A stretch of 41,310 nt of DNA from Actinomycetales bacterium. Lineage in GTDB: Bacteria > Actinomycetota > Actinomycetes > Actinomycetales > Microbacteriaceae. The notes beneath the pieces were generated by a model. That model ran no database searches. It was given only the letters and a program-made list of their open reading frames with translations, and was not told where the DNA came from. The stretch covers positions 1 through 41,310 of the forward strand of contig JAATFB010000010.1 in assembly GCA_015655415.1 (NCBI GenBank), given 5' to 3'. The translations under genes were made by a program, and so were the position numbers. Every line of letters begins with the position of its first letter. Position 1 is the first letter of the stretch. Shown here piece by piece: positions 8,124 to 15,461 of this stretch.

Positions 8124-8909
8124 TCACGCCGTCTCCCGCTGCCGCCAGAGCTCCCACGGGGCGGAGCCGGCCGCGTGCAGCTCCTCGAGGTACGCGCGCT
8201 CCTTGAGCGTGTCCATGCACGCCCAGAAGCCCTGGTACCGGTTGGCCGTGAACCGGCCGTCGGCGGCGGCACGGATGCATCCGTCCATCACGAGATCCTG
8301 GCCCTCGTCGATGTAGTCGAAGATGCCCTGCCGAAGGACGAAGAAGCCGCCGTTGATCCACATGTTCATCGACGCCACGGGGACGATGCCCGTCATGCCG
8401 CCGTCCGCGTCGAGCCCCACGACGTGGAAGGAGTCCTGCGGCGGCACCGCGAGCAGGCTGCCGACGTGGTCGGCGGGGAGCGTGTCGATCAACGAGTTCA
8501 TGTCGACGTCGGACACGCCGTCCCCGTAGTTCGCGAGGAAGACCTCATCGTCGCCCAGATACCGCCGCACCCGGCGCAGGCGCTCGCCGATTGCGGTCGT
8601 GAGCCCGGTGTCGACGAACGTGATCCGCCAGTCGGAGATGTCGGACTCCAGCATCTCGACGTCCTGGCCGCCGTTGGTCAGCACGAAGTCGTTGGACGCG
8701 GTCTCGCGATAGTTGAGGAAGTAGTCCTTGATGACGCTCGCCCCGTAGCCCAGGCAGAGGATGAACTCGGTGTGACCGAAGTGGGCGTAGTACCTCATGA
8801 TGTGCCACAGGATCGGCCGGTCGCCGATCGGCGTCATCGGCTTGGGCGCCGACTGGTTGTCGGCGCGGATCCGCATTCCCATGCCGCCGCAGAACAGCAC
8901 GACCTTCAT
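8124..8909 (-). CDS. rfbF: Glucose-1-phosphate cytidylyltransferase
   Basis: This enzyme makes CDP-glucose from CTP and glucose-1-phosphate, the first step of CDP-6-deoxyhexose synthesis. The 261-residue length is typical. The N-terminal MKVVLFCGGMGMRIR, PKPMTPIGDRPILWHIMRYY and EFILCLGYGASVIKDYFL are hallmark RfbF segments, and the later MWINGGFFVL and ANRYQGFWACMDTLKE complete the pattern. The glycine motif reads GGMGMRIR where GGLGTR is more usual; this variant still keeps the basic residue. Its ATG overlaps the aminotransferase stop (ATGA, 8906-8909). The partner dehydratase rfbG starts at 10323 on the opposite strand of the same divergent region, so the pair is split over two operons. 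Confidence 0.93.
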   Translation of the reverse strand: MKVVLFCGGMGMRIRADNQSAPKPMTPIGDRPILWHIMRYYAHFGHTEFILCLGYGASVIKDYFLNYRETASNDFVLTNGGQDVEMLESDISDWRITFVDTGLTTAIGERLRRVRRYLGDDEVFLANYGDGVSDVDMNSLIDTLPADHVGSLLAVPPQDSFHVVGLDADGGMTGIVPVASMNMWINGGFFVLRQGIFDYIDEGQDLVMDGCIRAAADGRFTANRYQGFWACMDTLKERAYLEELHAAGSAPWELWRQRETA

Positions 8910-10270
8910 GTCGCTCCCAACCGCCGCGGGGCGGCGAACTCGCGTATGGCGGGAGCGACGGGCCTGCCGTTGAGGTACCCCTCGGTCGTGCCCGCCTCGA
9001 TGGCCCTGGCGTAGACGGCGGATGCGGCACGCACCGCCTCGACCGTGGTCTCGATGTCGGCGTCGGTGTGGGCGGCCGAGACGACCAGCGACTGGGCGAG
9101 CACGCCGTGCCGCAGCAGCTCCTGGATGAAGAGGGTGCGGTACGCCTGGGACGGCCGGCCCTCGGCGTCCCTGGTGCCGAACACGAGGGCGGAGGGGCGA
9201 CCGAGGATCGAGATATGGTCGCTCATCCCGGCCTCGTCGACGGCCTGGGTGAGGCCGGCGCGGAGCTTCTCGCCCTGGGCCTCCATGATGCCGACGACGT
9301 CACGTTCCTCGTAGGCGTCGGCGACCGCGAGATAGGCGGCAAGGCCGGTGGTCTCCGCGCCGTGGGTGTTCGAGAGCAGGAAGACCCGCGAGGCGTCGGT
9401 GTTCAGCCCACCGAGCTCCATCAGCTCGCGCCTGCCCGCGAGCGCCGAGACGCTGAAGCCGTTGCCGAGCGCCTTGCCCCAGGTCGACAGGTCCGGGGTC
9501 ACGCCGTAGACCGACTGCGCGCCGGCGGAGGACCAGCGCATGCCCGAGATCATCTCGTCGAAGACCAGCACGAAGCCGTCCTCGTCGGCGAGCGAGCGCA
9601 CGCCCTCCAGGAAGCCGGCGGCGGGCTCGACGGTGCCGGTGGCCGCCTCCATGACGACCGCGGCGATCTGCCCGGGGTGGGCGGCGAGGAGCTCGCGCAG
9701 CGAGTGGAGGTCGTTGTAGGCGAAGCCGACCGTCAGGTCGCGCACCGCCTGCGGGACGCCGGCGGGCATGGCGCTGGACCCCATGAACCAGTCGTCCACG
9801 GAGAAGAACGGCTGCGTCTTGCACACGGCGATGAGATCGCGACCGGTCGCCGCGCGGGCCAGCTTGATCGCGGCCGTGGTGACGTCCGACCCGTTCTTGG
9901 CGAACTTGACCATGTCAGCGGTCGGCACCATCTGCAGGAACCGTTCCGCCGCCTCCACCTCCAGCACGGCGGGCCGGGAGAAGTTGACCCCGTCGGCCGC
10001 GGCACGGCAGACCGCCTCGACCACCGGCGCGAAGCCGTGCCCGAGCGTGACGGCCTTGAGCCCCATGCCGTACTCCACGAGCCAGTTGCCGTCCGCGTCG
10101 AGCACGCGGGCGCCCTCGCCGCGCACGATCATGGGCGTGAGCTGCTCGGGATACTGATCGGAGCCACGGGCGTTCGTGTGGGCACCGCCCGGCACCAGCT
10201 CGTGCAGCCGCCGCTGCAGCCTCGCGGACACGGCGAAGCGGTCGAGGACGTCATCGGTTCGTGTGCTCAC
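8906..10270 (-). CDS. Class III aminotransferase, GSA-aminomutase-like
   Basis: This 454-residue PLP enzyme resembles glutamate-1-semialdehyde 2,1-aminomutase. HELVPGGAHTNARGSDQYP is near the start, then VKFAKNGSDVTTAAIKLARA (about 119-138), the PLP-binding FVLVFDEMISGMRW, and the Schiff-base lysine K266 in STWGKALGNGFSV. The start is GTG 10270 with GAGGGG seven bases upstream. It is not the haem-pathway hemL: it is first in an operon with rfbF and shares a four-base overlap with it. Sugar aminotransferases are usually of the DegT/fold-I sugar type, so a class III member here is notable. It may aminate a CDP-sugar or build a small amino compound that decorates the glycan (inference). Confidence 0.88.
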   Translation of the reverse strand: MSTRTDDVLDRFAVSARLQRRLHELVPGGAHTNARGSDQYPEQLTPMIVRGEGARVLDADGNWLVEYGMGLKAVTLGHGFAPVVEAVCRAAADGVNFSRPAVLEVEAAERFLQMVPTADMVKFAKNGSDVTTAAIKLARAATGRDLIAVCKTQPFFSVDDWFMGSSAMPAGVPQAVRDLTVGFAYNDLHSLRELLAAHPGQIAAVVMEAATGTVEPAAGFLEGVRSLADEDGFVLVFDEMISGMRWSSAGAQSVYGVTPDLSTWGKALGNGFSVSALAGRRELMELGGLNTDASRVFLLSNTHGAETTGLAAYLAVADAYEERDVVGIMEAQGEKLRAGLTQAVDEAGMSDHISILGRPSALVFGTRDAEGRPSQAYRTLFIQELLRHGVLAQSLVVSAAHTDADIETTVEAVRAASAVYARAIEAGTTEGYLNGRPVAPAIREFAAPRRLGAT

Positions 10271-10310
10271 TGGGTGCCCCTCGGCCTTCGTCGTCGGGAA
10301 GACGATGCCC

Positions 10311-10316
10311 TACGGT
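10311..10316 (+). promoter_or_regulatory. -10 box for leaderless rfbG transcript
   Basis: TACGGT ends six bases before ATG 10323, so transcription would start at the A of the start codon. A weak -35 (TTCGTC, 10287-10292) lies 18 bases upstream. No Shine-Dalgarno precedes the ATG, which supports leaderless translation. Confidence 0.5.
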
Positions 10317-10322
10317 GTGACT

Positions 10323-11384
10323 ATGGACACAGCGTACTGGGCCGGGCGCACTGTTTTCATCACGGGCCACACCGGATTCAAGGGCGCATGGCTCTGCGTC
10401 CTGCTGCACCGCATCGGCGCGCGTGTCCACGGCTACGCGCTGGAGACGCCCGCGAGCTTCCTCTTCCATCGCGCGGGCGTCGCCGAGCTGCTCGATCAGG
10501 ACGTGCGGGGGGACATCCGCGATGCCGGTGCGGTGGCGTCGGCGGCCGAGCGATCCGGAGCCGATGTCGTCCTCCACCTCGCCGCCCAGTCGGTGGTGCG
10601 TGAGTCGTATGCGAGGCCGCGGGAGACGTTCTCCGTCAACGTGGACGGCACGCTGTCGGTGCTCGAGGCGGTGCGAGGCGTTGAGCAGGTCCAGCGCGTG
10701 GTGGTCGTGACGACCGACAAGGTCTACCGCAACAACGAGTGGCCCTGGGGCTACCGGGAGATCGACCCCCTGGGCGGCGACGATCCGTACAGCGCCAGCA
10801 AGGCCGCCGCGGAGCTGGCGACGCACTCGTTCGCGGTGTCCTACCCGCGCGACCGGTTCGCCGTGGCGTCCGCCCGAGCGGGAAACGTGATCGGCGGCGG
10901 AGACGCCACTGCCGACGCGCTCGTCCCCGAGCTCATCGCCGGCTTCGCCCAGGGCAGGCCCGCGCGGTTGCGCCGACCGAGGGCGACGCGCCCGTGGCAG
11001 CACGTCCTCGAGCCGCTGAGCGGCTACCTGACGCTCGCCGAGCACCTCGACGCGAGCCGTCACGACACGTCGTGGAACTTCGGGCCGGCTGCTGAGGACG
11101 AGCTGACGGTCGGCGAGCTGGCCGACGAGGCGGCGCGGCTCTGGGGCGAGGGCGCCTCGTGGACCGACGAGGACGACGGGGGCCCGCACGAGGCGGGCCT
11201 CCTGATGGTGGACTCGGCCAGGTCGCGTTCCGAGCTGGGGTGGCGTCCCGCGCTGCGGGTGCGGGAGGCCATCGGGTACACCGTCGACTGGGAGCGGCGC
11301 GTCCGCGCCGGGGAGTCGCCGGCGGCCGTCACCGCGGATCAGATCGACCGATATCTCTCACGCGCGCAGACACGCACGCAGTAA
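10323..11384 (+). CDS. rfbG: CDP-glucose 4,6-dehydratase
   Basis: This extended short-chain dehydrogenase converts CDP-glucose to CDP-4-dehydro-6-deoxyglucose. It has 353 residues. The NAD-binding GHTGFKG is at residues 15-21, followed by the RfbG-type TTDKVYRNNEWPWGYRE and DPLGGDDPYSASKAAAE, with catalytic Tyr156 and Lys160. RARAGNVIGGGD and RPWQHVLEPLSGYL are further RfbG hallmarks. ATG 10323 was chosen because it starts just before the conserved N-terminus and has a leaderless -10; ATG 10305 is in frame but has no better ribosome site. It is followed nine bases later by the C-methyltransferase-like gene, and is divergent from the operon with rfbF. Confidence 0.94.
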   Translation: MDTAYWAGRTVFITGHTGFKGAWLCVLLHRIGARVHGYALETPASFLFHRAGVAELLDQDVRGDIRDAGAVASAAERSGADVVLHLAAQSVVRESYARPRETFSVNVDGTLSVLEAVRGVEQVQRVVVVTTDKVYRNNEWPWGYREIDPLGGDDPYSASKAAAELATHSFAVSYPRDRFAVASARAGNVIGGGDATADALVPELIAGFAQGRPARLRRPRATRPWQHVLEPLSGYLTLAEHLDASRHDTSWNFGPAAEDELTVGELADEAARLWGEGASWTDEDDGGPHEAGLLMVDSARSRSELGWRPALRVREAIGYTVDWERRVRAGESPAAVTADQIDRYLSRAQTRTQ

Positions 11385-11393
11385 GGAAGAGCA

Positions 11394-12557
11394 ATGACCG
11401 GTACAGGCTCGGCACCCATCGAAAAGTGGCGCGATCGTTGGTCGGGGGCGCCTGGCGGCGTCGTCGTGCTCGATCTGGGGGAGCAGCCGGCATCCGATCT
11501 CTTCCCCAGGCCCACGGATCCGACACCGGACCCGCGCTATCCGCTGCGCATGGTCTTCAGCCCGGTCAGCGGCCTGCTCCAGCTCGAAGACGACCCCACC
11601 ACTCCCGAGGAGGTCATGGGCGTGGAGCCTGCCGCCCTGGTGCGCCAGGCGGAGCTCTGCGTCGCCGACGCGGCCGCATCGGGCCTCATCGTGCCCGGAT
11701 CCCGCGTGCTCCACTACCCGAGCCCGCACGGGGGGTCCTGGCACCGGCAGCTCGAGCCGTTCGGCCTGATCGAGGTGACCGACGGCGAGGCCGAGCTGAT
11801 CGTGGACGTGCACGGCATGATGCACGCGGCCGACCAGCGGGCGGCGTTCCTCGAGCGACGTGCCCACCTCGCCGACGACGGGGTCATCCTCCTCATGATC
11901 CACAACGCGTCCGCGATCGTGCGCGAGGGGATGTGGAACGCGCTCAAGAACGGTCACTTCGCCTACTACACGACCCCTGCCCTGGTGGGCATGGCCGAGG
12001 AGATCGACCTGGTCGCGATCGGAGCCTGGTCGTACCCGCTCTACAACAACGGCACCACGATGCTCGCCTTCGCCAAGAAGGGCGGCAGATGGGGCTCGAC
12101 CAGGGCCGACTCGGTCACGGCGCTGATCGATGAGGAGACCGCGTTGGGCGTTCTGGACCCCGAGCGGATCACGGAGTCCCTGCACAGTGCGCTGGTGAGC
12201 TCGGTCGCGGCCATCAGGGCCTATCTCGACGCCGCCAAGGACGCCGGACTGAAGGTCGCGGGCTACGGCGCAGCATCCCGCACCGCCGCGCTGCTCACGT
12301 CGGCGCGCGTCACGCCGGAGGATGTGGCGGTGATCGCCGACGCGTCGAGCGCGAAGCACGGCCGCACGATGCCGGGCACACGCATCCCGATCGTCTCGCC
12401 CGACGACCTGGTGGCGGCTCGCCCGGACCGGGTGCTGCTGTTCATCTCCGATCTCCTGCCCGAGGTGCGCAGGGCGATGCAGGGAATCGAGCAGAACGGC
12501 GGCAGATGGGTCGTCGTCGACCCGGTGCCGACCGAGGTCGAGCCCGAGCAGCTCTGA
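11394..12557 (+). CDS. C-methyltransferase-like protein with altered metal and SAM motifs
   Basis: The 387-residue protein matches the layout of NDP-hexose C-methyltransferases (TylC3 type). The N-terminal block is VVVLDLGEQPASDLFP and YPLRMVFSPVSGLLQL, the middle is a Rossmann-like domain, and the C-terminal block is KVAGYGAASRTAALL with DASSAKHGRTMPGTRIPIVS. Family members usually bind zinc through Cys pairs in the N-terminal block; here the positions around FSPVSGLLQL hold no Cys. The SAM glycine motif is also replaced (RVLHYPSPHGGSW instead of an E-x-G-x-G-x-G pattern). It may be a non-classical or inactive relative, or bind another ligand. AGGAAGAG precedes the ATG, nine bases after rfbG, so the two are one operon acting on a CDP-6-deoxyhexose (inference). 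Confidence 0.75.
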   Translation: MTGTGSAPIEKWRDRWSGAPGGVVVLDLGEQPASDLFPRPTDPTPDPRYPLRMVFSPVSGLLQLEDDPTTPEEVMGVEPAALVRQAELCVADAAASGLIVPGSRVLHYPSPHGGSWHRQLEPFGLIEVTDGEAELIVDVHGMMHAADQRAAFLERRAHLADDGVILLMIHNASAIVREGMWNALKNGHFAYYTTPALVGMAEEIDLVAIGAWSYPLYNNGTTMLAFAKKGGRWGSTRADSVTALIDEETALGVLDPERITESLHSALVSSVAAIRAYLDAAKDAGLKVAGYGAASRTAALLTSARVTPEDVAVIADASSAKHGRTMPGTRIPIVSPDDLVAARPDRVLLFISDLLPEVRRAMQGIEQNGGRWVVVDPVPTEVEPEQL

Positions 12558-12627
12558 GCGGTCCCCGTAGACCTCGTCGAGGCTCGCGCCGTCGCGGCAG
12601 CCGGGCTCGAGGACGAGGCGCATCCGC

Positions 12628-12655
12628 GGCGGCCCCCGTCACCCCGCTGGCCGCC
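12628..12655. terminator. Candidate shared terminator
   Basis: GGCGGCC (12628-12634) pairs with GGCCGCC (12649-12655) around a 14-base loop, in the 127-base gap between two convergent genes. No T-tract is present. Confidence 0.35.
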
Positions 12656-12684
12656 CCGGGTACTCCGCCTGGCGACGAGGCGCG

Positions 12685-13356
12685 CTAGCGTGTGACCTGC
12701 CTGGTGACGGGCGTCGGGTGCCCTTGCTCCGCGGCCCACTCCGGCCAATTCGCGGGCACCCAGGCCCAGTTGGCCAGCTGGGGATGCTGCGGATGCCGGT
12801 TGAGGGCCCACAGCACGAAGATCAGCTCCGACCAGTGTGCGGTCAGCCGCCAGGTGACCGGGCCGTGCTCGCTTCTGCCTTGCATGACGATGACATTGAA
12901 GTCGGTCACCTGCATCAGATCGATCGATTCCCAGTTCCACCGGAACAGGCCCGTGTGGTCCTGCAGGTAGAAGCCGAGGTTCGTGACCGTGATGGCCCCG
13001 CTCAGCTGGTGCCGCCAGGTGACCTGCGCGGCAGCCGCGGCCTGGGCGCGCCGGCTCGCGTTGCCGATTGCGCTGCCGGCGAGCGAGCCGGCCAGCACCG
13101 CGAGCCCCAGTCCCCCCGTGCCGAAGGCGACCGTGCTCGAGTGCACGTACGAGCCGTCGCCCGCCGCTCGCATCGACTCGACGACGACCGACGCGCTGGC
13201 GAAGGAGACCTCGCCCGGCCACAGAGCGAACGCCGTCGGTGCCCGCAAGCCCGGCACCTCGCGACGCGAGATCGCGTCTACGGCGGCGATGGTGTGCCAC
13301 ATCGCCGAATCTCCCTCTGTCCAGGACCTCAGGGCCGCCCGCTGCTTTCTCGCCAC
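12685..13356 (-). CDS. Hypothetical protein with a glycine-rich hydrophobic segment
   Basis: I do not recognise this 223-residue protein. An N-terminal part ends in FALWPGEVSFASASVVV. A hydrophobic, Gly/Ala-rich stretch at about 79-98 (TGGLGLAVLAGSLAGSAIG) could cross or dip into the membrane. The rest is Trp-rich and looks like a small beta domain (WESIDLMQVTDFNVIVMQG, ending ELIFVLWALNRHPQHPQ). The pattern loosely recalls bacterial PH-like domains, where a W-x-x-I strand is followed by a variable strand, but this is only an impression. GTG 13356 is supported by TACGAT seven bases upstream (leaderless); ATG 13302, with AGGGAG upstream, is a good alternative and would remove 18 residues. It is convergent with the C-methyltransferase-like gene and forms its own unit. 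Confidence 0.7.
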   Translation of the reverse strand: MARKQRAALRSWTEGDSAMWHTIAAVDAISRREVPGLRAPTAFALWPGEVSFASASVVVESMRAAGDGSYVHSSTVAFGTGGLGLAVLAGSLAGSAIGNASRRAQAAAAAQVTWRHQLSGAITVTNLGFYLQDHTGLFRWNWESIDLMQVTDFNVIVMQGRSEHGPVTWRLTAHWSELIFVLWALNRHPQHPQLANWAWVPANWPEWAAEQGHPTPVTRQVTR

Positions 13357-13363
13357 GCTTCAG

Positions 13364-13369
13364 ATCGTA
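13364..13369 (-). promoter_or_regulatory. -10 box for leaderless hypothetical gene
   Basis: On the minus strand TACGAT lies seven bases before GTG 13356, the spacing seen at other genes here. The -35 is weak. The remainder of the 225-base gap up to the rfbC-type stop at 13582 contains nothing else I can support. Confidence 0.4.
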
Positions 13370-13581
13370 GAGAGTCACCGAACGAATCCGGTGCCGGGAC
13401 CCGCAACGACGAGCTCGACCGGGCTCCCCGCCGAGGTGCCCCTGTCGAACGCCTTCCGTCCCTCCTGTCCGCGAGCGGTGTCGCGGCCAACTGGATTCGG
13501 CGGGAGCCGGTGGCCGCGCACAAGGCCGTCGAGACGAGGATCGCCGCGCCGAGCGCTACGCCGGCCGCCCCACGTGCTGTC

Positions 13582-14133
13582 TCAGGCGAGTCCGACGGAC
13601 GCCTTGTACTCCCGCCACGAGATGCCGTTGCGGTCCCGTTCGCTGACGATCGTGATCGGCGCCGGCCAGACGACCGCGAGATCGGGGTCGTCGAACGCGA
13701 TCGTGATGTCCTCGTCGGGGCCGTAGAAGTCGTCGATGCGATAGCAGAAGTCGGTGACGGAGGTGAGCGCCTGATAGCCGTGCAGGAAGCCGCGTGGGAT
13801 GTACACCTGCCGGTGCACCTGATCGTCGAGCAGGAACGTGCGGACCTCGCCGAAGGTGGCCGATCCGGGCCGGGCGTCGATCGCCACGTCGAGCACGGCG
13901 CCGTGGGCGCAGCGCACGAGCTTCGCCTCGCCCTTGTTCGTCCGGCCGTGCAGGCCCCGCACGACGCCCTGGTACGAGCGGGACTGGTTCTCCTGCTTGA
14001 AGCTCGACGGGTCGATGCCCGCATCGGCCAGGACGGCGACATCCAGCGTGCGCGTGAAGTAGCCGCGCTCGTCGCGATGCGGCGTGGGCTCGAGGACGAC
14101 GAGGCCCTCGACGTCAGTCTGGATGATCCTCAT
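13582..14133 (-). CDS. dTDP-4-dehydrorhamnose 3,5-epimerase family protein
   Basis: This cupin-fold RmlC/RfbC-family enzyme epimerises carbons 3 and/or 5 of a 4-keto-6-deoxy sugar nucleotide. All 183 residues are present. It shows RGYFTRT, the catalytic His62 in VVRGLHGRTNKGEAKLVRC, VLDVAIDARPGSATFGEV, YIPRGFLHGYQAL and the Tyr in FCYRIDDFYGPDED (Tyr131). The stretch after the His reads HGRTN rather than the common HxQxP, which could reflect a different substrate. rmlA, rmlB and rmlD are not in the window while rfbF and rfbG are, so it may act on CDP-4-dehydro-6-deoxyglucose rather than the dTDP sugar (inference). The ATG at 14133 is preceded by GAGGA; the gene follows a GT4 gene by 50 bases in the same direction. 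Confidence 0.88.
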   Translation of the reverse strand: MRIIQTDVEGLVVLEPTPHRDERGYFTRTLDVAVLADAGIDPSSFKQENQSRSYQGVVRGLHGRTNKGEAKLVRCAHGAVLDVAIDARPGSATFGEVRTFLLDDQVHRQVYIPRGFLHGYQALTSVTDFCYRIDDFYGPDEDITIAFDDPDLAVVWPAPITIVSERDRNGISWREYKASVGLA

Positions 14134-14183
14134 GGCGGGTCCTCGTCTCGCTTCCTCGTCCCGCCGTTGCGGGCGGTCACAGG

Positions 14184-15383
14184 CTACCGGACCCGTCGCC
14201 GCGGCGGGAGCGCCTCGTTCCAGGCGTCCGAGACGACATGCGCAGTGCGGTCGATCGTGAAACGCCGGCGCGCGTCGGCGCGCGCGGCGATCGCGCGGGT
14301 CGCCGCCTCGCCGGGCTCCTCCAGGGTCGAGACGATCGCCTGCGCCAGCGCGGCGGGGTCGCCGGGCCGCACCAGCACCCCCGTGGCCGTGGCGCGCCAG
14401 CCGGCGGTGACCCGCGTCGTGCCGGGATCGAGTATCTCGGCCACGCCGCCCGCCGCCGTGGCGATGACCGGGACGCCCGCCGCCATCGCCTCGACGATCA
14501 CCTGGCCGAAGGGCTCGGGAACGGGGGAGGCGTGCACCAGGATCGTGAGGCGTCGAAGCAGGGTCGCGACCTGGGAAGTCCATCCGGTGAACTCCACGCG
14601 ATCGCCGACGCCGAGGGAGCCGGCGAGCCGGCGCAGCTCGGACTCGTAGTCGCCCTCGCCGAACAGCGCGCCCCCGACGATCAGGAAGCGCGCATCGGGG
14701 CGTCGATCGGCGACCAACGCGGCCGCCTGGATGAATTCGCGCTGGCCCTTGGTCGGGCTGACGCGGCCGACGATTCCCACGACCGTGTCGGAGGGGACCC
14801 GCGGTCGGCCGGCGAACGCCTCGTCGGGCAGCCCCGGATACGCGACGACCGCCGTGCGCCTGGCGCGGGCCGGGAGCGTGTCCCGCGTGGCCCGGGAGTT
14901 GGCGACGATGCCACGCGGCCCCAGCACGGCGAGCAGGCGCATCGCCGCGACGAGCGGCGCCGGCAGGTAGTCGCTCGCCAGTCGGTCGTGCAGGTGCCAG
15001 ATCCAGCGCCGTCCCGCCAGAGGGGCGGCGACGCACGCGAACACCGCCGACTTGAGCGAGTTCGCGACGACGAGGTCGGCGCCCGATCCGCGGATGCCCC
15101 GCGCCAGTCGCGGCACGAACCCCAGCGCCCCCGTCACGGACCGTGCGGCACCTGCGAGGACCCGATGGCGCGACGCCGTCGCGATCCGCTCGTCCAGGCG
15201 GAGCACCGCGACCGGGAACCCGGCCGAGGAGAGCCTGCGCCTCATCGGCCCGTCGGCGAAGAGGAGCACCATGACGTCCGCCGCCCCGCGCGCCCGCAAC
15301 GCCTCGGCGAGTCGGAGCAGTGCGAGCTCACCGCCGCCCTCCTGCGCGGTGTGGTCGAGCACGAGAACCCGCGGCCGTGGCAT
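14184..15383 (-). CDS. Family 4 glycosyltransferase
   Basis: This 399-residue GT-B enzyme has an N-terminal domain opening VLVLDHTAQEGGGELALLRL (the glycine-rich acceptor side) and a C-terminal donor domain with VVGIVGRVSPTKGQREFIQA (about 195-214). Its EX7E motif is in SPVPEPFGQVIVEAMAAGVP. WIWHLHDRLASDYL in the first half fits GT4 enzymes. It is probably a cytoplasmic retaining transferase; donor and acceptor are not deducible. ATG 15383 has AAGGGGGA upstream, and a -10-like TAGAGT lies on the minus strand at 15416-15411, giving a short leader. It is transcribed with the 3,5-epimerase and is divergent from the GT4 gene at 15462. Confidence 0.9.
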   Translation of the reverse strand: MPRPRVLVLDHTAQEGGGELALLRLAEALRARGAADVMVLLFADGPMRRRLSSAGFPVAVLRLDERIATASRHRVLAGAARSVTGALGFVPRLARGIRGSGADLVVANSLKSAVFACVAAPLAGRRWIWHLHDRLASDYLPAPLVAAMRLLAVLGPRGIVANSRATRDTLPARARRTAVVAYPGLPDEAFAGRPRVPSDTVVGIVGRVSPTKGQREFIQAAALVADRRPDARFLIVGGALFGEGDYESELRRLAGSLGVGDRVEFTGWTSQVATLLRRLTILVHASPVPEPFGQVIVEAMAAGVPVIATAAGGVAEILDPGTTRVTAGWRATATGVLVRPGDPAALAQAIVSTLEEPGEAATRAIAARADARRRFTIDRTAHVVSDAWNEALPPRRRVR

Positions 15384-15448
15384 CCGTCCCCCTTCGCTCG
15401 TTGCGCCTCAACTCTAGGCGCCGCGGATGCCGGCGCTCGCCGAGGCGC

Positions 15449-15454
15449 TAGCGT
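15449..15454 (+). promoter_or_regulatory. -10 box for leaderless GT4 gene
   Basis: TAGCGT is followed by seven bases and then GTG 15462, with no ribosome-binding site between. It shares the 78-base divergent gap with the minus-strand TAGAGT (15411-15416). Confidence 0.45.
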
Positions 15455-15461
15455 TGCACGC

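Noticed and set aside
13375..13580. Open minus-strand readings upstream of the hypothetical gene, one with a hydrophobic run (VALGAAILVSTALC) and one ending VELVVAGPGTGFVR before a stop
   Set aside because: They look protein-like and could be pieces of a frameshifted small gene, but they lie in different frames, neither has a start codon or ribosome site, and the first runs into the epimerase gene.
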